A stretch of DNA of 64,000 nt, from NCBI RefSeq assembly GCF_014193695.1, contig NZ_JACHZR010000001.1, forward strand, positions 1,277,309-1,341,308. Reading direction: 5' to 3'. The notes below the pieces were generated by a model. It searched no databases, was not told where the DNA came from, and was given only the letters and a program-made list of their open reading frames with translations. The translations under genes were made by a program, and so were the position numbers. The stretch is from Rhizobium sp. BK316 (lineage in GTDB: Bacteria > Pseudomonadota > Alphaproteobacteria > Rhizobiales > Rhizobiaceae). Below are positions 24,893-33,532 of this stretch, piece after piece; position 1 is the first letter of the stretch; each line of letters begins with the position of its first letter.

Positions 24893-27800
24893 TGTTCTTG
24901 GTCTCCTCGATTACGGCGAGGAAATCGCGCAGGCGATAACTCGTGGCCAGATGACGCATGTGTCTACAAAACCGCACGGTTTCCGGCGCGGAAACTTCGA
25001 GATCGTTCAGCATGGCCTCGATCGAGCGGACAAAACCCGTCTGGCCGAGGGTGCGCAACTGGCGCAGCTTCTGCCTGTCCGGTAATTCCGCATCCAGGAA
25101 GCGCGGCGGCACCTCGACCTCCTCCGGCCGACCGTCGTCATAGGTCCAGCTCAATGGAACGAGCGCTGCCAGTCGTTCGAAGAGTTCCTCGAAGCCGAAG
25201 GGCTTGATCAGGTAGGAATCGTAAAGGTCCGTGTACTCGGGCCTGGTTCGCTCGGTGCCGGCATCGGCGGACAGGATGAGGATCGGCAGGTCGCGGCCGA
25301 GACGCTGCCGAATCCGCCGGGCCACCTCCCAGCCGGACATCGTAGGCATAGCAACATCGAGGATGACGATGTCGGGGCGATGAAGCGCCAATTGCGACAG
25401 GCAGGCAGGTCCATCAGTCACGGTGATGACCGAGAAGCCCATCGGCACCAGGACGTCCTCCATCAGCGCCCGCTGGACCGGATCATCGTCGGCGATCAGC
25501 ACCGTCCGGCGCGGACCTTCATACCCGATGATGGCAAGTGCCAGTCCCGCCATGTCGTCCGGCTTGGCCGCCGAAGACAGCATGAGCCGGATGGTAAAAT
25601 GTGTGCCCCTCCCGGGCGTGCTTTTCAGGGTAAGCTCGCCGCCCATAATCTCCACCAGCAATTTGGTGATGGTCAGGCCAAGGCCGGTGCCGGGCGGACT
25701 GATGTGTCCGACCGCAACCTCGGCACGCTCGAAAGGGAGAAATATTCGCTCGATATCGCTCGCCTTTATCCCGACGCCGGTATCCTGGACCTCGAAGGTC
25801 GCCACCTGCCCGCGATAGGACAGGCTGAAGCAAACTCTGCCGGCATGGGTAAACTTGATGGCGTTGGAGAGCAGGTTGATAAGCACCTGGCGCAGCCGCT
25901 TCTCGTCGGTGTAGACATAGTCGGGCATGGTCGAGGTCGAGCGAAATTCGAAGCTGATGCCCTTGGCCTGCGCCTGGAGGCTGAACATGTCCACGATCTG
26001 ATCGAGGAAGGGGCCGAGCGCGATCTTGTGGCGGTAGATCTCCAGCTTTCCAGCCTCGATCTTGGAAATGTCGAGCAGCCCCTCAATCATGTCGGCCAGA
26101 TGCTCGCCGCTTCGCTTGATGGTACGCGCGGCATTGTGGACATAGCCGGGCATGCTCTTCTGCCGCTCCAGCAACTGGGCATAGCCGAGAATGGCGCTTA
26201 GCGGCGTGCGCAGCTCGTGGCTGAGGCCCACCACATACTTGCTCTTTGCGACGTTGGCGGACTCGGCCGCCTCCTTGGCCTTCTGCAGCAGCCTGTCGGT
26301 CTCCTCGTGCGCCTTGATCTCGTCCATGAGCAGGCGCGTGTGACGGCGCGATTCCTCCTCGGCGAATTTCCGGCTTTCCTGGGCCAGCACGAAAAGCCAG
26401 ACAATGATGCCGGAGATGATGAAGACGATGATGAACAGTTTCCACAACACCGCCGAGATCGGCCCGGCCGGCAGTGACCGGTCGATTGTACTCTGGAAAT
26501 AGATCAGCCAGAATAGCACTCCGATCAGTAGCGTGACCATCGTCAGGATGGCGGCATAGCGCATCAGCCGGCCCTCCACCCAAACCGCAAAACGGGCCGG
26601 CAGCAGAGCGGCGGCGGCGCTGCGTGCCTGGTCCATGAGCCGGGCATCGGTCTTGCAGAGATCACCGCAACGGGCATCGAGCGAGCAGCAAAGCGAGCAG
26701 ATCGGCCCGGAATAGACCGGGCAGCCGGCCATGTCCTCGCGGTCGAAGCTGTGCTCGCAGATACAGCACTGGATCATCGGCTGATTGGCCCAGTCAGCCT
26801 TGGTTTCCCGGGCTATATAGTAGCGACCGCGCGTGGCGGCCGCGATCAGCGGTGCCAACACGAAGGCCGAGGCAAGCGCCACGTAGATGTAGGCCTGAGC
26901 CAGGAAAGTGCCGAAGAAACCGAGATAGGCGAGAAGGCCGGCGAGATCGGCGATGCACATGGCACCGAAGCCTGCCGGATTGATGTCGTAGAGGTGGGCG
27001 CGCTTGAACTCGATGGCGGCCGGCGACAGGCCCATCGGCTTGCTGACCACGAGATCGGCGACGATCGCCGCCATCCAGGACACGGCGACGATGGCGTAGA
27101 GGCCAAGCGTCTGTTCGAGTGCCTTGTAGACGCCGAATTCCATCAGCAGCAGGCCGAGCAGCACGTTGAACACCAGCCACACGACGCGGCCCGGATGGCT
27201 GTGGGTCAGGCGCGAGAAGAAGTTGGACCAGGCGATCGAACCGGCATAGCTGTTGGTGATGTTGATCTTGACCTGGCAGACGACGACGAAGATGCCGGTC
27301 AGCCCCAGGGCCAGTTCAGGCGAGACCAGCATCTCGCGAAAGACGCTCAGATACATCTGGGTAGGGTCGGCGGCATCGGCGAAGCCGACCCCGTGCTGAA
27401 AGGCGTAGAAGGCCAGGAACGATCCCGCGAGAATTTTCAGCCCGCCGATCAGGATCCAGCCGGGGCCGGCGAACATCAGCGCCGCCCACCAACGCAGCCG
27501 GTTCTTTCGGTCCTCGCGCGGCAGGAAACGCAGGAAATCGACCTGTTCCCCGATCTGCGCGACCAGCGAGAACAGGACCGCAGAGGCCGCGCCGAAATGG
27601 GCGAGATCGACAGAGCCATCCGGCTGGCCCCACAGGCCGGTATAGCCAGTCCACTGGCGCACCGAGACGTGGCTTTGCGCGGCGATGAAGATGAAGGGTG
27701 CGAGCTGGAGCACGATCCAGAAGGGCTGGCTCCACGCCTGAAAACGGCTGATGAAGGTCACTCCGTGCGTCACCAGCGGGATGATCAGCAGTGCGCTGGC

Positions 27801-28262
27801 GATATAGCCGATCGACAGCGGCAGGCCGGTGCAGAGCTCCAGCGCGGTCGCCACGATCGCCGCCTCGATGGCGAAGAAGATGAAGGTGAAGGTGGCATAG
27901 ATCAGCGAAGTGACCGTCGACCCGATATAGCCGAAGCCTGCGCCGCGGGTGAGAAGATCGATGTCCACGCCGAACTTGGCGGCATTGTAGGCAATCGGTA
28001 TCCCCATCAGGAAGATAATCGTGCAACTGACGAGGATTGCCGCGACCGCGTTGGGGAAGCCATAGTTGAGCGTAATAGATCCGCCGATCGCCTCCAGCGC
28101 CAAGAAGGAAATTGCGCCGATCGCTGTGTTGGCGATGCGGCCGTTGGAGAAACGACGCACGCGATAGGCGGTGAAGCGCAGCGCATAGTCTTCCAGGGTC
28201 TGGTTGGCGACCCATTTATTGTAAGTCCGGCGATTTCTCGGGATCCTCTCCGCTGTGGTCAC
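24885..28262 (-). CDS. Hybrid histidine kinase with NCS1 permease sensor domain
   Basis: This 1125-residue fusion has, in order: an NCS1 (cytosine/purine/allantoin) permease-like domain of about a dozen helices (residues ~1-480); a cysteine-rich linker with C499, C500, C502, C514, C522, C525, C526, C532 and C536, probably metal binding; two more helices (~566-625); a coiled-coil; HisKA with phospho-acceptor H682 ('GLSHELRTPL'); HATPase with N, G1 'DTGVGI' and G2 'GTGLGL' boxes; a receiver with D969 ('DIVILDVAMP'); and a helical tail. It would act as a membrane transceptor sensing a nitrogenous solute. It is divergent from the urea/short-chain-amide ABC operon and overlaps its response regulator. 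Analogous in plan to CbrA, which uses an SSS-family transporter. Confidence 0.93.
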   Translation of the reverse strand: MTTAERIPRNRRTYNKWVANQTLEDYALRFTAYRVRRFSNGRIANTAIGAISFLALEAIGGSITLNYGFPNAVAAILVSCTIIFLMGIPIAYNAAKFGVDIDLLTRGAGFGYIGSTVTSLIYATFTFIFFAIEAAIVATALELCTGLPLSIGYIASALLIIPLVTHGVTFISRFQAWSQPFWIVLQLAPFIFIAAQSHVSVRQWTGYTGLWGQPDGSVDLAHFGAASAVLFSLVAQIGEQVDFLRFLPREDRKNRLRWWAALMFAGPGWILIGGLKILAGSFLAFYAFQHGVGFADAADPTQMYLSVFREMLVSPELALGLTGIFVVVCQVKINITNSYAGSIAWSNFFSRLTHSHPGRVVWLVFNVLLGLLLMEFGVYKALEQTLGLYAIVAVSWMAAIVADLVVSKPMGLSPAAIEFKRAHLYDINPAGFGAMCIADLAGLLAYLGFFGTFLAQAYIYVALASAFVLAPLIAAATRGRYYIARETKADWANQPMIQCCICEHSFDREDMAGCPVYSGPICSLCCSLDARCGDLCKTDARLMDQARSAAAALLPARFAVWVEGRLMRYAAILTMVTLLIGVLFWLIYFQSTIDRSLPAGPISAVLWKLFIIVFIISGIIVWLFVLAQESRKFAEEESRRHTRLLMDEIKAHEETDRLLQKAKEAAESANVAKSKYVVGLSHELRTPLSAILGYAQLLERQKSMPGYVHNAARTIKRSGEHLADMIEGLLDISKIEAGKLEIYRHKIALGPFLDQIVDMFSLQAQAKGISFEFRSTSTMPDYVYTDEKRLRQVLINLLSNAIKFTHAGRVCFSLSYRGQVATFEVQDTGVGIKASDIERIFLPFERAEVAVGHISPPGTGLGLTITKLLVEIMGGELTLKSTPGRGTHFTIRLMLSSAAKPDDMAGLALAIIGYEGPRRTVLIADDDPVQRALMEDVLVPMGFSVITVTDGPACLSQLALHRPDIVILDVAMPTMSGWEVARRIRQRLGRDLPILILSADAGTERTRPEYTDLYDSYLIKPFGFEELFERLAALVPLSWTYDDGRPEEVEVPPRFLDAELPDRQKLRQLRTLGQTGFVRSIEAMLNDLEVSAPETVRFCRHMRHLATSYRLRDFLAVIEETKNNA

Positions 28263-28608
28263 GACAGGTCACTCCGCGGGGTTGCAGGCCCGTCCGCCGT
28301 ATGAGGCGCGTCCCGAATTCGCTGCAACTGCAAAGCAAGAAACGTTCCAGCCACGTCGCCGCGCAGCGAAAGTGGCCGAAACCATTTGCCGCCGACCGTC
28401 ATTTCGGGATTCGGACCGTCCTCTTTTTTCAATAAATTCAATCCTCCGATGTCTTCAAACCGTCATTTGGCCCGATGCTAGGGGGAAAATGGGCAAGGAC
28501 AAATACGTCAAACGCTCCATTGTTGCGTTGCAGCACCGCCGCAACACTCGCGTCAGTTGGCCGGATCGAGCCAGCACCTTCCGAACACAAGCGAAATGAG
28601 GCTCTGCC
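28263..28608. promoter_or_regulatory. Divergent control region between kinase and amide operon
   Basis: A 346-bp spacer with no gene that must hold promoters for both directions. It contains a 10-bp direct repeat, accgtcattt, at 28,395-28,404 and 28,459-28,468 (64 bp apart), and a short gttgc/gcaac inverted repeat around 28,520-28,545. These are candidate sites for the adjacent LuxR-type regulator. No sigma-54 -24/-12 element was convincing by eye. Confidence 0.6.
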
Positions 28609-29871
28609 ATGAAGGACGAACCATCGAAAAGACTGATGCCCGTGACCCGCAGGACGCTGCTGGCCGGCATTGCCGCAATGCCTTTCCTCACCACGGGCGT
28701 CGTGCCGGTTGTGGCCGCCGACTATCCGACCGCCGCCGTCAACACGACGGGGCTCGCCGTCACCGACGATACCGTCAAGGTCGGCATCCTGCATTCCGTC
28801 ACCGGCACGATGGCGATCAGCGAGACCGGTTCGGTCCAGGCGGAGAAGCTGGCAATCGAGCAGATTAACGCCATGGGCGGCGTGCTCGGCCGCAAGATCG
28901 AATTCATTCAGGAAGATGGCGCTTCCGATTGGCCGACCTTCGCCGAAAAGGCCAAGAAACTGCTTGTTCAGGACAAGACGGCGGCCGTCTTCGGTTGCTG
29001 GACGTCCGCCTCGCGCAAGGCCGTGCTGCCGGTCTTCGAACAGTATAACGGCATGCTCTATTACCCGACCTTCTACGAAGGCCTCGAGGAGAGCCCGAAC
29101 GTGATCTACACCGGCCAGGAGGCGACCCAGCAGATTCTCGCCGGTATCGACTGGGTGGTGAAGGAAAAGGGCGCCAAGTCCTTCTACCTGCTCGGTTCCG
29201 ACTATATCTGGCCGCGCACCTCCAACAAGATCGCCCGCAAACATATCGAGAAGCTCGGCCTCGAGGTCGTCGGCGAGGAATATTATCCGCTCGGTCACAC
29301 CCAGTTCAATTCGGTGATCAACAAGATCAAACTGAAGAAGCCGGACGTGATCTATGCGATCGTGGTCGGCGGCTCGAACGTCGCCTTCTACAAGCAGCTG
29401 AAGGCCGCGGGCATCGACCTGTCCAAGGAAAAGCCGCTTCTCCTGACGATTTCAGTGACCGAGGACGAAATCCTCGGCATCGGCGGCGAGAACATGGCCG
29501 GTGCCTACGCGATGATGAAGTATTTCCAGAGCCTGGAGAACGACAACAACAAGCAGTTCGTCGCCGAGTTCAAGAAGATGTGGGGCGACAATATCGTCAT
29601 TGGCGACGTCACCCAGGCGGCCTATCTCGGCCCTTGGCTGTGGAAGGCCGCCGTCGAGAAGGCTGGTTCCTTCGATATCGACAAGGTCAAGGCCGCGTCG
29701 CCGGGCATCGAACTGACCACGGCGCCGGAAGGCTACGTCAAGATCCACGAGAACCATCACCTCTGGTCGAAAGCGCGCGTGGGCCATGCCCAGCTCGATG
29801 GCCAGTACAAGGTGGTCTACGAGACGACCGGCCTGATGGAACCGAACCCCTTCCCCGAAGGCTATCAATAA
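28609..29871 (+). CDS. urtA: Urea/short-chain amide ABC transporter binding protein
   Basis: A 420-residue periplasmic solute-binding protein with an export signal containing a twin arginine (VTRRTLLAG, residues 12-20) and cleavage near 'VAADYP'. The mature part belongs to the AmiC/UrtA/FmdD group: '[17 protein letters not shown]', '[30 protein letters not shown]'. It could equally be named fmdD, because formamidase lies in the same operon. It heads a seven-gene run (urtA-B-C-D-E, fmdA, fmdB), and the divergent permease-kinase suggests substrate-responsive control. Confidence 0.93.
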   Translation: [420 protein letters not shown]

Positions 29872-29952
29872 GCCTCGCCTAGCGCCGCCCCGCCTGACTG
29901 CCCGGGCGGCGTCCCTTTCCTTCCATCCTCAATTGCGAACGGCGAGGCCGCG

Positions 29953-30879
29953 ATGATTGGCGACTATACCTTTGGCGAGTTCACTTCGATTTTGGCCATG
30001 CAGGGCTTCGCAGGCCTCAGCCTGTTTTCCGTCTTCGTGCTGATGGCGCTGGGTCTTGCGATCATCTTCGGCCAGATGGGCGTCATCAACATGGCCCATG
30101 GCGAATTCATGATCCTTGGTGCCTATGTGACTTATCTCTGCTCCCATCTGGTGACCGAATATGTGCCGGTGTTGTTTCCGGTCTATTTCTTCGCGGCCAT
30201 GGCGCTCGCCTTCTGCACTTCCTTCGGGCTCGGCGTGCTTGTCGAGTGGGGCTTGATCCGGCATCTCTATCGTCGGCCGCTCGATACCTTACTTGCCACC
30301 TGGGGCCTGTCGCTGATCCTGCAGCAGGTCTACCGCTCGGTCTTCGGCGCCCGCGAAGTGGGCGTCACCCTGCCGGACTGGATGATGGGCTCGGTCGCGC
30401 TGACCGACATGATCGAGATCCCGATCAACGGCCTGTTCGTCATGGGTCTGACCATCCTGATCGCCTTCGCCGTCTATCTGATGATGGCGCGCTCCACCTT
30501 CGGCAAGCAGGTGCGTGCCGTGCTGCAGAACCGGGTGATGGCCGGCGCCGTCGGCATCGACACCAAGCGCGTCGACCGTATGACTTTCGGGCTCGGCTGC
30601 GGCATCGCCGGGATCGCCGGTTCCGCCTTCACCATGATCGGCTCGACCGGGCCGACCGCCGGCCAGCTCTATATCGTCGACACCTTCCTGGTGGTCGTCT
30701 TCGGCGGCGCCGGCAGCCTGATCGGCACGATCGCCTCCGCCTTCACCATCTCCCAGGCCCAGTCGACGATGGAATTCTTCATGAGCGGCTCCATGGCCAA
30801 GGTACTCACGCTGCTCACCGTCGTCGGCATCCTGATGCTGCGCCCGCAAGGCCTGTTCACGCTCAATATCCGCCGCTGA
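29953..30879 (+). CDS. urtB: Urea/amide ABC transporter permease B
   Basis: A 308-residue LivH-type inner-membrane permease with about eight helices. Recognised by 'LGLAIIFGQMGVINMAHGEFMILGAYVTY', the loop 'DTLLATWGLSLILQQVYRSVFGAREVGV' and 'GRLV-like' C-terminal helices ending 'LRPQGLFTLNIRR'. It is the short UrtB form without the long periplasmic N-terminal domain seen in some cyanobacterial proteins. It lies 81 bp after urtA and 13 bp before urtC. Confidence 0.93.
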   Translation: MIGDYTFGEFTSILAMQGFAGLSLFSVFVLMALGLAIIFGQMGVINMAHGEFMILGAYVTYLCSHLVTEYVPVLFPVYFFAAMALAFCTSFGLGVLVEWGLIRHLYRRPLDTLLATWGLSLILQQVYRSVFGAREVGVTLPDWMMGSVALTDMIEIPINGLFVMGLTILIAFAVYLMMARSTFGKQVRAVLQNRVMAGAVGIDTKRVDRMTFGLGCGIAGIAGSAFTMIGSTGPTAGQLYIVDTFLVVVFGGAGSLIGTIASAFTISQAQSTMEFFMSGSMAKVLTLLTVVGILMLRPQGLFTLNIRR

Positions 30880-30892
30880 GGAGTACCGAACC

Positions 30893-32026
30893 ATGACCTC
30901 CGAGACTTTTCTGTTCAAGCAACGCGAATGGGTGGCGCTCGCCGTCCTGGCCGCCCTGATCCTCCTCGTCCTGCCCGCCACCGTCGATGTCTTCCGGCTC
31001 AACCTGGTCGGCAAATACCTGACTTATGCCTTCGTCGCGCTCGGCCTCGTGCTCTGCTGGGGCCTTGGCGGTATCCTGAGCCTCGGCCAGGGCATCTTCT
31101 TCGGCCTCGGCGGCTACTGCATGGCGATGTTCCTGAAGCTGGAGGCCTCGACCCCGGAGGCGACGAAGATCCAGTCGACGCCTGGCATTCCTGATTTTAT
31201 GGACTGGAACCAGGTGACCGAACTGCCCTTCTGGTGGCAGCCGTTCCATTCCTTCGGCTTCACGCTGATCGCAATCGTCGCGGTACCGACCGTGTTTGCC
31301 TATGTCATTGGTGCCGCGATGTTCAAGCGGCGGGTCGGCGGCGTCTATTTCGCCATCATCACCCAGGCGGTGGCCGCGATCCTCACCATCCTGATCATCG
31401 GTCAGCAAGGCTATACCGGCGGCGTAAACGGCATCACCGACCTGCGCACGCTGCTTGGCTGGGATATCCGCACTGACGAAGCCAAATTCGTGCTGTATTT
31501 CGTCAATGCGTTGCTGTTGATCGGCTGCCTGGTTCTCGCCCAGTTCGTCCGGGTATCGAAATTCGGTCGGTTGCTGGTTGCGATGCGCGATCGCGAGGAC
31601 CGCGTGCGCTTCTCCGGCTATGACGTGTCGAACTTCAAGATCTTCGTCTTCTGCCTGGCGGCCGCCTTTTCCGCCATCGGCGGGGCGATGTTCACCCTGC
31701 AGGTGGGCTTCATGTCACCCTCCTTCGTCGGGATCGTGCCGTCGATCGAAATGGTGATCTTCTGCGCGGTCGGCGGTCGCCTGTCGTTGTTCGGCGCGGT
31801 CTACGGCGCGCTGCTCGTCAACTTCGCCAAGACCTCGTTTTCCGAGAGTTTCCCCGAACTCTGGCTGTTTGCCATGGGCGGGCTGTTCATCGCCGTGGTC
31901 ATGACCTTCCCCTTCGGCCTTGCCGGGGTCATCCGCGAGCATGTCGAGCCGGCGCTGTTGAAATTCACCCGGCGCGTGGCGCTGCTGCGCCCCGGCGCCG
32001 CGGCTGCGTCATCCTCCTCGAAGTGA
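30893..32026 (+). CDS. urtC: Urea/amide ABC transporter permease C
   Basis: A 377-residue LivM-type permease. The first half shows 'ALGLVLCWGLGGILSLGQGIFFGLGGYCMAMFLKLE' and the second 'AMRDREDRVRFSGYDVSNFKIFVFCLAAAFSAIGGAMFTLQVGFMSP', both typical of UrtC. The periplasmic insertion around residues 85-115 ('PGIPDFMDWNQVTELPFWWQPF') is characteristic of the urea/amide branch. It pairs with UrtB to form the translocation channel. Confidence 0.93.
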   Translation: MTSETFLFKQREWVALAVLAALILLVLPATVDVFRLNLVGKYLTYAFVALGLVLCWGLGGILSLGQGIFFGLGGYCMAMFLKLEASTPEATKIQSTPGIPDFMDWNQVTELPFWWQPFHSFGFTLIAIVAVPTVFAYVIGAAMFKRRVGGVYFAIITQAVAAILTILIIGQQGYTGGVNGITDLRTLLGWDIRTDEAKFVLYFVNALLLIGCLVLAQFVRVSKFGRLLVAMRDREDRVRFSGYDVSNFKIFVFCLAAAFSAIGGAMFTLQVGFMSPSFVGIVPSIEMVIFCAVGGRLSLFGAVYGALLVNFAKTSFSESFPELWLFAMGGLFIAVVMTFPFGLAGVIREHVEPALLKFTRRVALLRPGAAAASSSSK

Positions 32027-32038
32027 AAGGCCAAGGCG

Positions 32039-32791
32039 ATGGACCCGAACGCACCTGCCGACTTCCTCCTGAGTGTCGAAAGCCTCACGGTTTCCTTCGA
32101 TGGCTTCAAGGCGGTCAACGACCTTTCCTTCTATGTCGATGAGAATGAGATCCGCGTGATCATCGGTCCGAACGGCGCCGGCAAGACCACCGTGCTCGAT
32201 CTAATCTGCGGCCGCACCAGACCGACCGAGGGCTCGATCCGCTTCAGGGGCCAGGAACTGACCGGCATGCGGGAGCACGAGATTGTGCATGCGGGCATCG
32301 GCCGCAAATTCCAGAACCCGTCGATCTACGAGGACCTGACGGTGTTCGAGAACCTCGAACTCTCCTTCCCGCGCGGCCGCAACGTGTTCGGCGCGCTGTT
32401 CTTCCGCCGCGACGCCGAGGTGCGCGACCGGGTTGAGGAGATCGCCAAGATGATCTTCCTTAAGGACCACCTGAGCACCGAGGCGGCGATCCTCAGTCAC
32501 GGGCAGAAGCAATGGCTGGAGATCGGCATGCTTCTGATCCAGAGCCCCAAGCTCTTGATGCTGGACGAGCCGGTTGCCGGCATGAGCATCGCCGAGCGCA
32601 GGAAGACCGCGGAACTCCTGAACACTATCATCCGCAACCAGTCCGTGATCGTCATCGAGCACGACATGAAATTCGTCGAGGACATCGCCCACCGGGTCAC
32701 GGTGCTGCACCAGGGACGGGTGCTCTCCGAGGGGTCGATGGAGCGCGTCAAGAACGACCCGAAGGTCGTTGAAGTCTACCTCGGCCATTAG
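32039..32791 (+). CDS. urtD: Urea/amide ABC transporter ATPase D
   Basis: A 250-residue LivG-type ABC ATPase with Walker A 'GPNGAGKTT', Walker B 'LLMLDEPVAGM' and the modified signature 'LSHGQKQWLEIG', which is diagnostic of UrtD rather than ordinary LivG (LSxGxQ). The switch histidine is in 'VIEHDMKFV'. It lies 12 bp after urtC and 9 bp before urtE. Confidence 0.94.
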   Translation: MDPNAPADFLLSVESLTVSFDGFKAVNDLSFYVDENEIRVIIGPNGAGKTTVLDLICGRTRPTEGSIRFRGQELTGMREHEIVHAGIGRKFQNPSIYEDLTVFENLELSFPRGRNVFGALFFRRDAEVRDRVEEIAKMIFLKDHLSTEAAILSHGQKQWLEIGMLLIQSPKLLMLDEPVAGMSIAERRKTAELLNTIIRNQSVIVIEHDMKFVEDIAHRVTVLHQGRVLSEGSMERVKNDPKVVEVYLGH

Positions 32792-32800
32792 GAGGATGCC

Positions 32801-33490
32801 ATGCTCACAGTCGAAAACCTTCACGTCGCCTATGGCCAGAGCGAGGTCATCCATGGCCTCGACCTCACCGTCGCGGCTGGCGAAATCGTCGCCATCATGG
32901 GCCGCAACGGCATGGGCAAAACCACGCTGATGAAGTCGCTGATCGGCATCGTGCCGTCCAGCCGAGGCATGATCCGCATCGCCGACCGGTCAATCGAGAC
33001 GCTCGAAAGCTACCAGCGCGTCGGCGCGGGCCTCGCCTATGTGCCGCAGGGCCGCATGATCTTCTCGGCCATGACCGTCAGGGAGAATATCGAGACCGGT
33101 CTCACCGTGACGGGTGAAACCACCGTGCCGGACCAAATCTACGAATTGTTTCCGGTGCTGCTGGAAATGAAGGGGCGGCGCGGCGGCAATCTCTCCGGCG
33201 GCCAGCAGCAGCAGCTGGCGATCGCCCGGGCGCTCGCCTCTCGGCCGAAAGTGCTGATCCTCGACGAACCGACGGAAGGCATCCAGCCGTCGATCATCAA
33301 GGAGATGGGGCGCACACTCCGCCGTATCCGCGACGAGATGGGCCTTTCGATCCTTGTTTCCGAACAGGTGCTGAGCTTCGCCCTCGACATGGCCGACCGG
33401 GTGCTCGTCATCGAAAAGGGCCAGATCGTCCACGAGTCCCCGCGCGCCGGCATCGACGAGGAGAAGGTCTCCGCCTTCCTCTCCGTCTGA
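32801..33490 (+). CDS. urtE: Urea/amide ABC transporter ATPase E
   Basis: A 229-residue LivF-type ABC ATPase with Walker A 'GRNGMGKTT', signature 'LSGGQQQQLAIARAL' and Walker B 'LILDEPTEGIQPSII', which is the UrtE form. It completes the five-component transporter. A 42-bp spacer with an AGGAGA ribosome binding site leads to formamidase. Confidence 0.94.
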   Translation: MLTVENLHVAYGQSEVIHGLDLTVAAGEIVAIMGRNGMGKTTLMKSLIGIVPSSRGMIRIADRSIETLESYQRVGAGLAYVPQGRMIFSAMTVRENIETGLTVTGETTVPDQIYELFPVLLEMKGRRGGNLSGGQQQQLAIARALASRPKVLILDEPTEGIQPSIIKEMGRTLRRIRDEMGLSILVSEQVLSFALDMADRVLVIEKGQIVHESPRAGIDEEKVSAFLSV

Positions 33491-33532
33491 CCACATTCCC
33501 ACCCGATACATTCACGAAGCAAGGAGAACGGC

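Noticed and set aside
26751..28304. 517-codon open frame antisense to the permease-kinase
   Set aside because: Low-complexity charged product with no domain, exactly opposite conserved NCS1 coding sequence; a codon-bias shadow.
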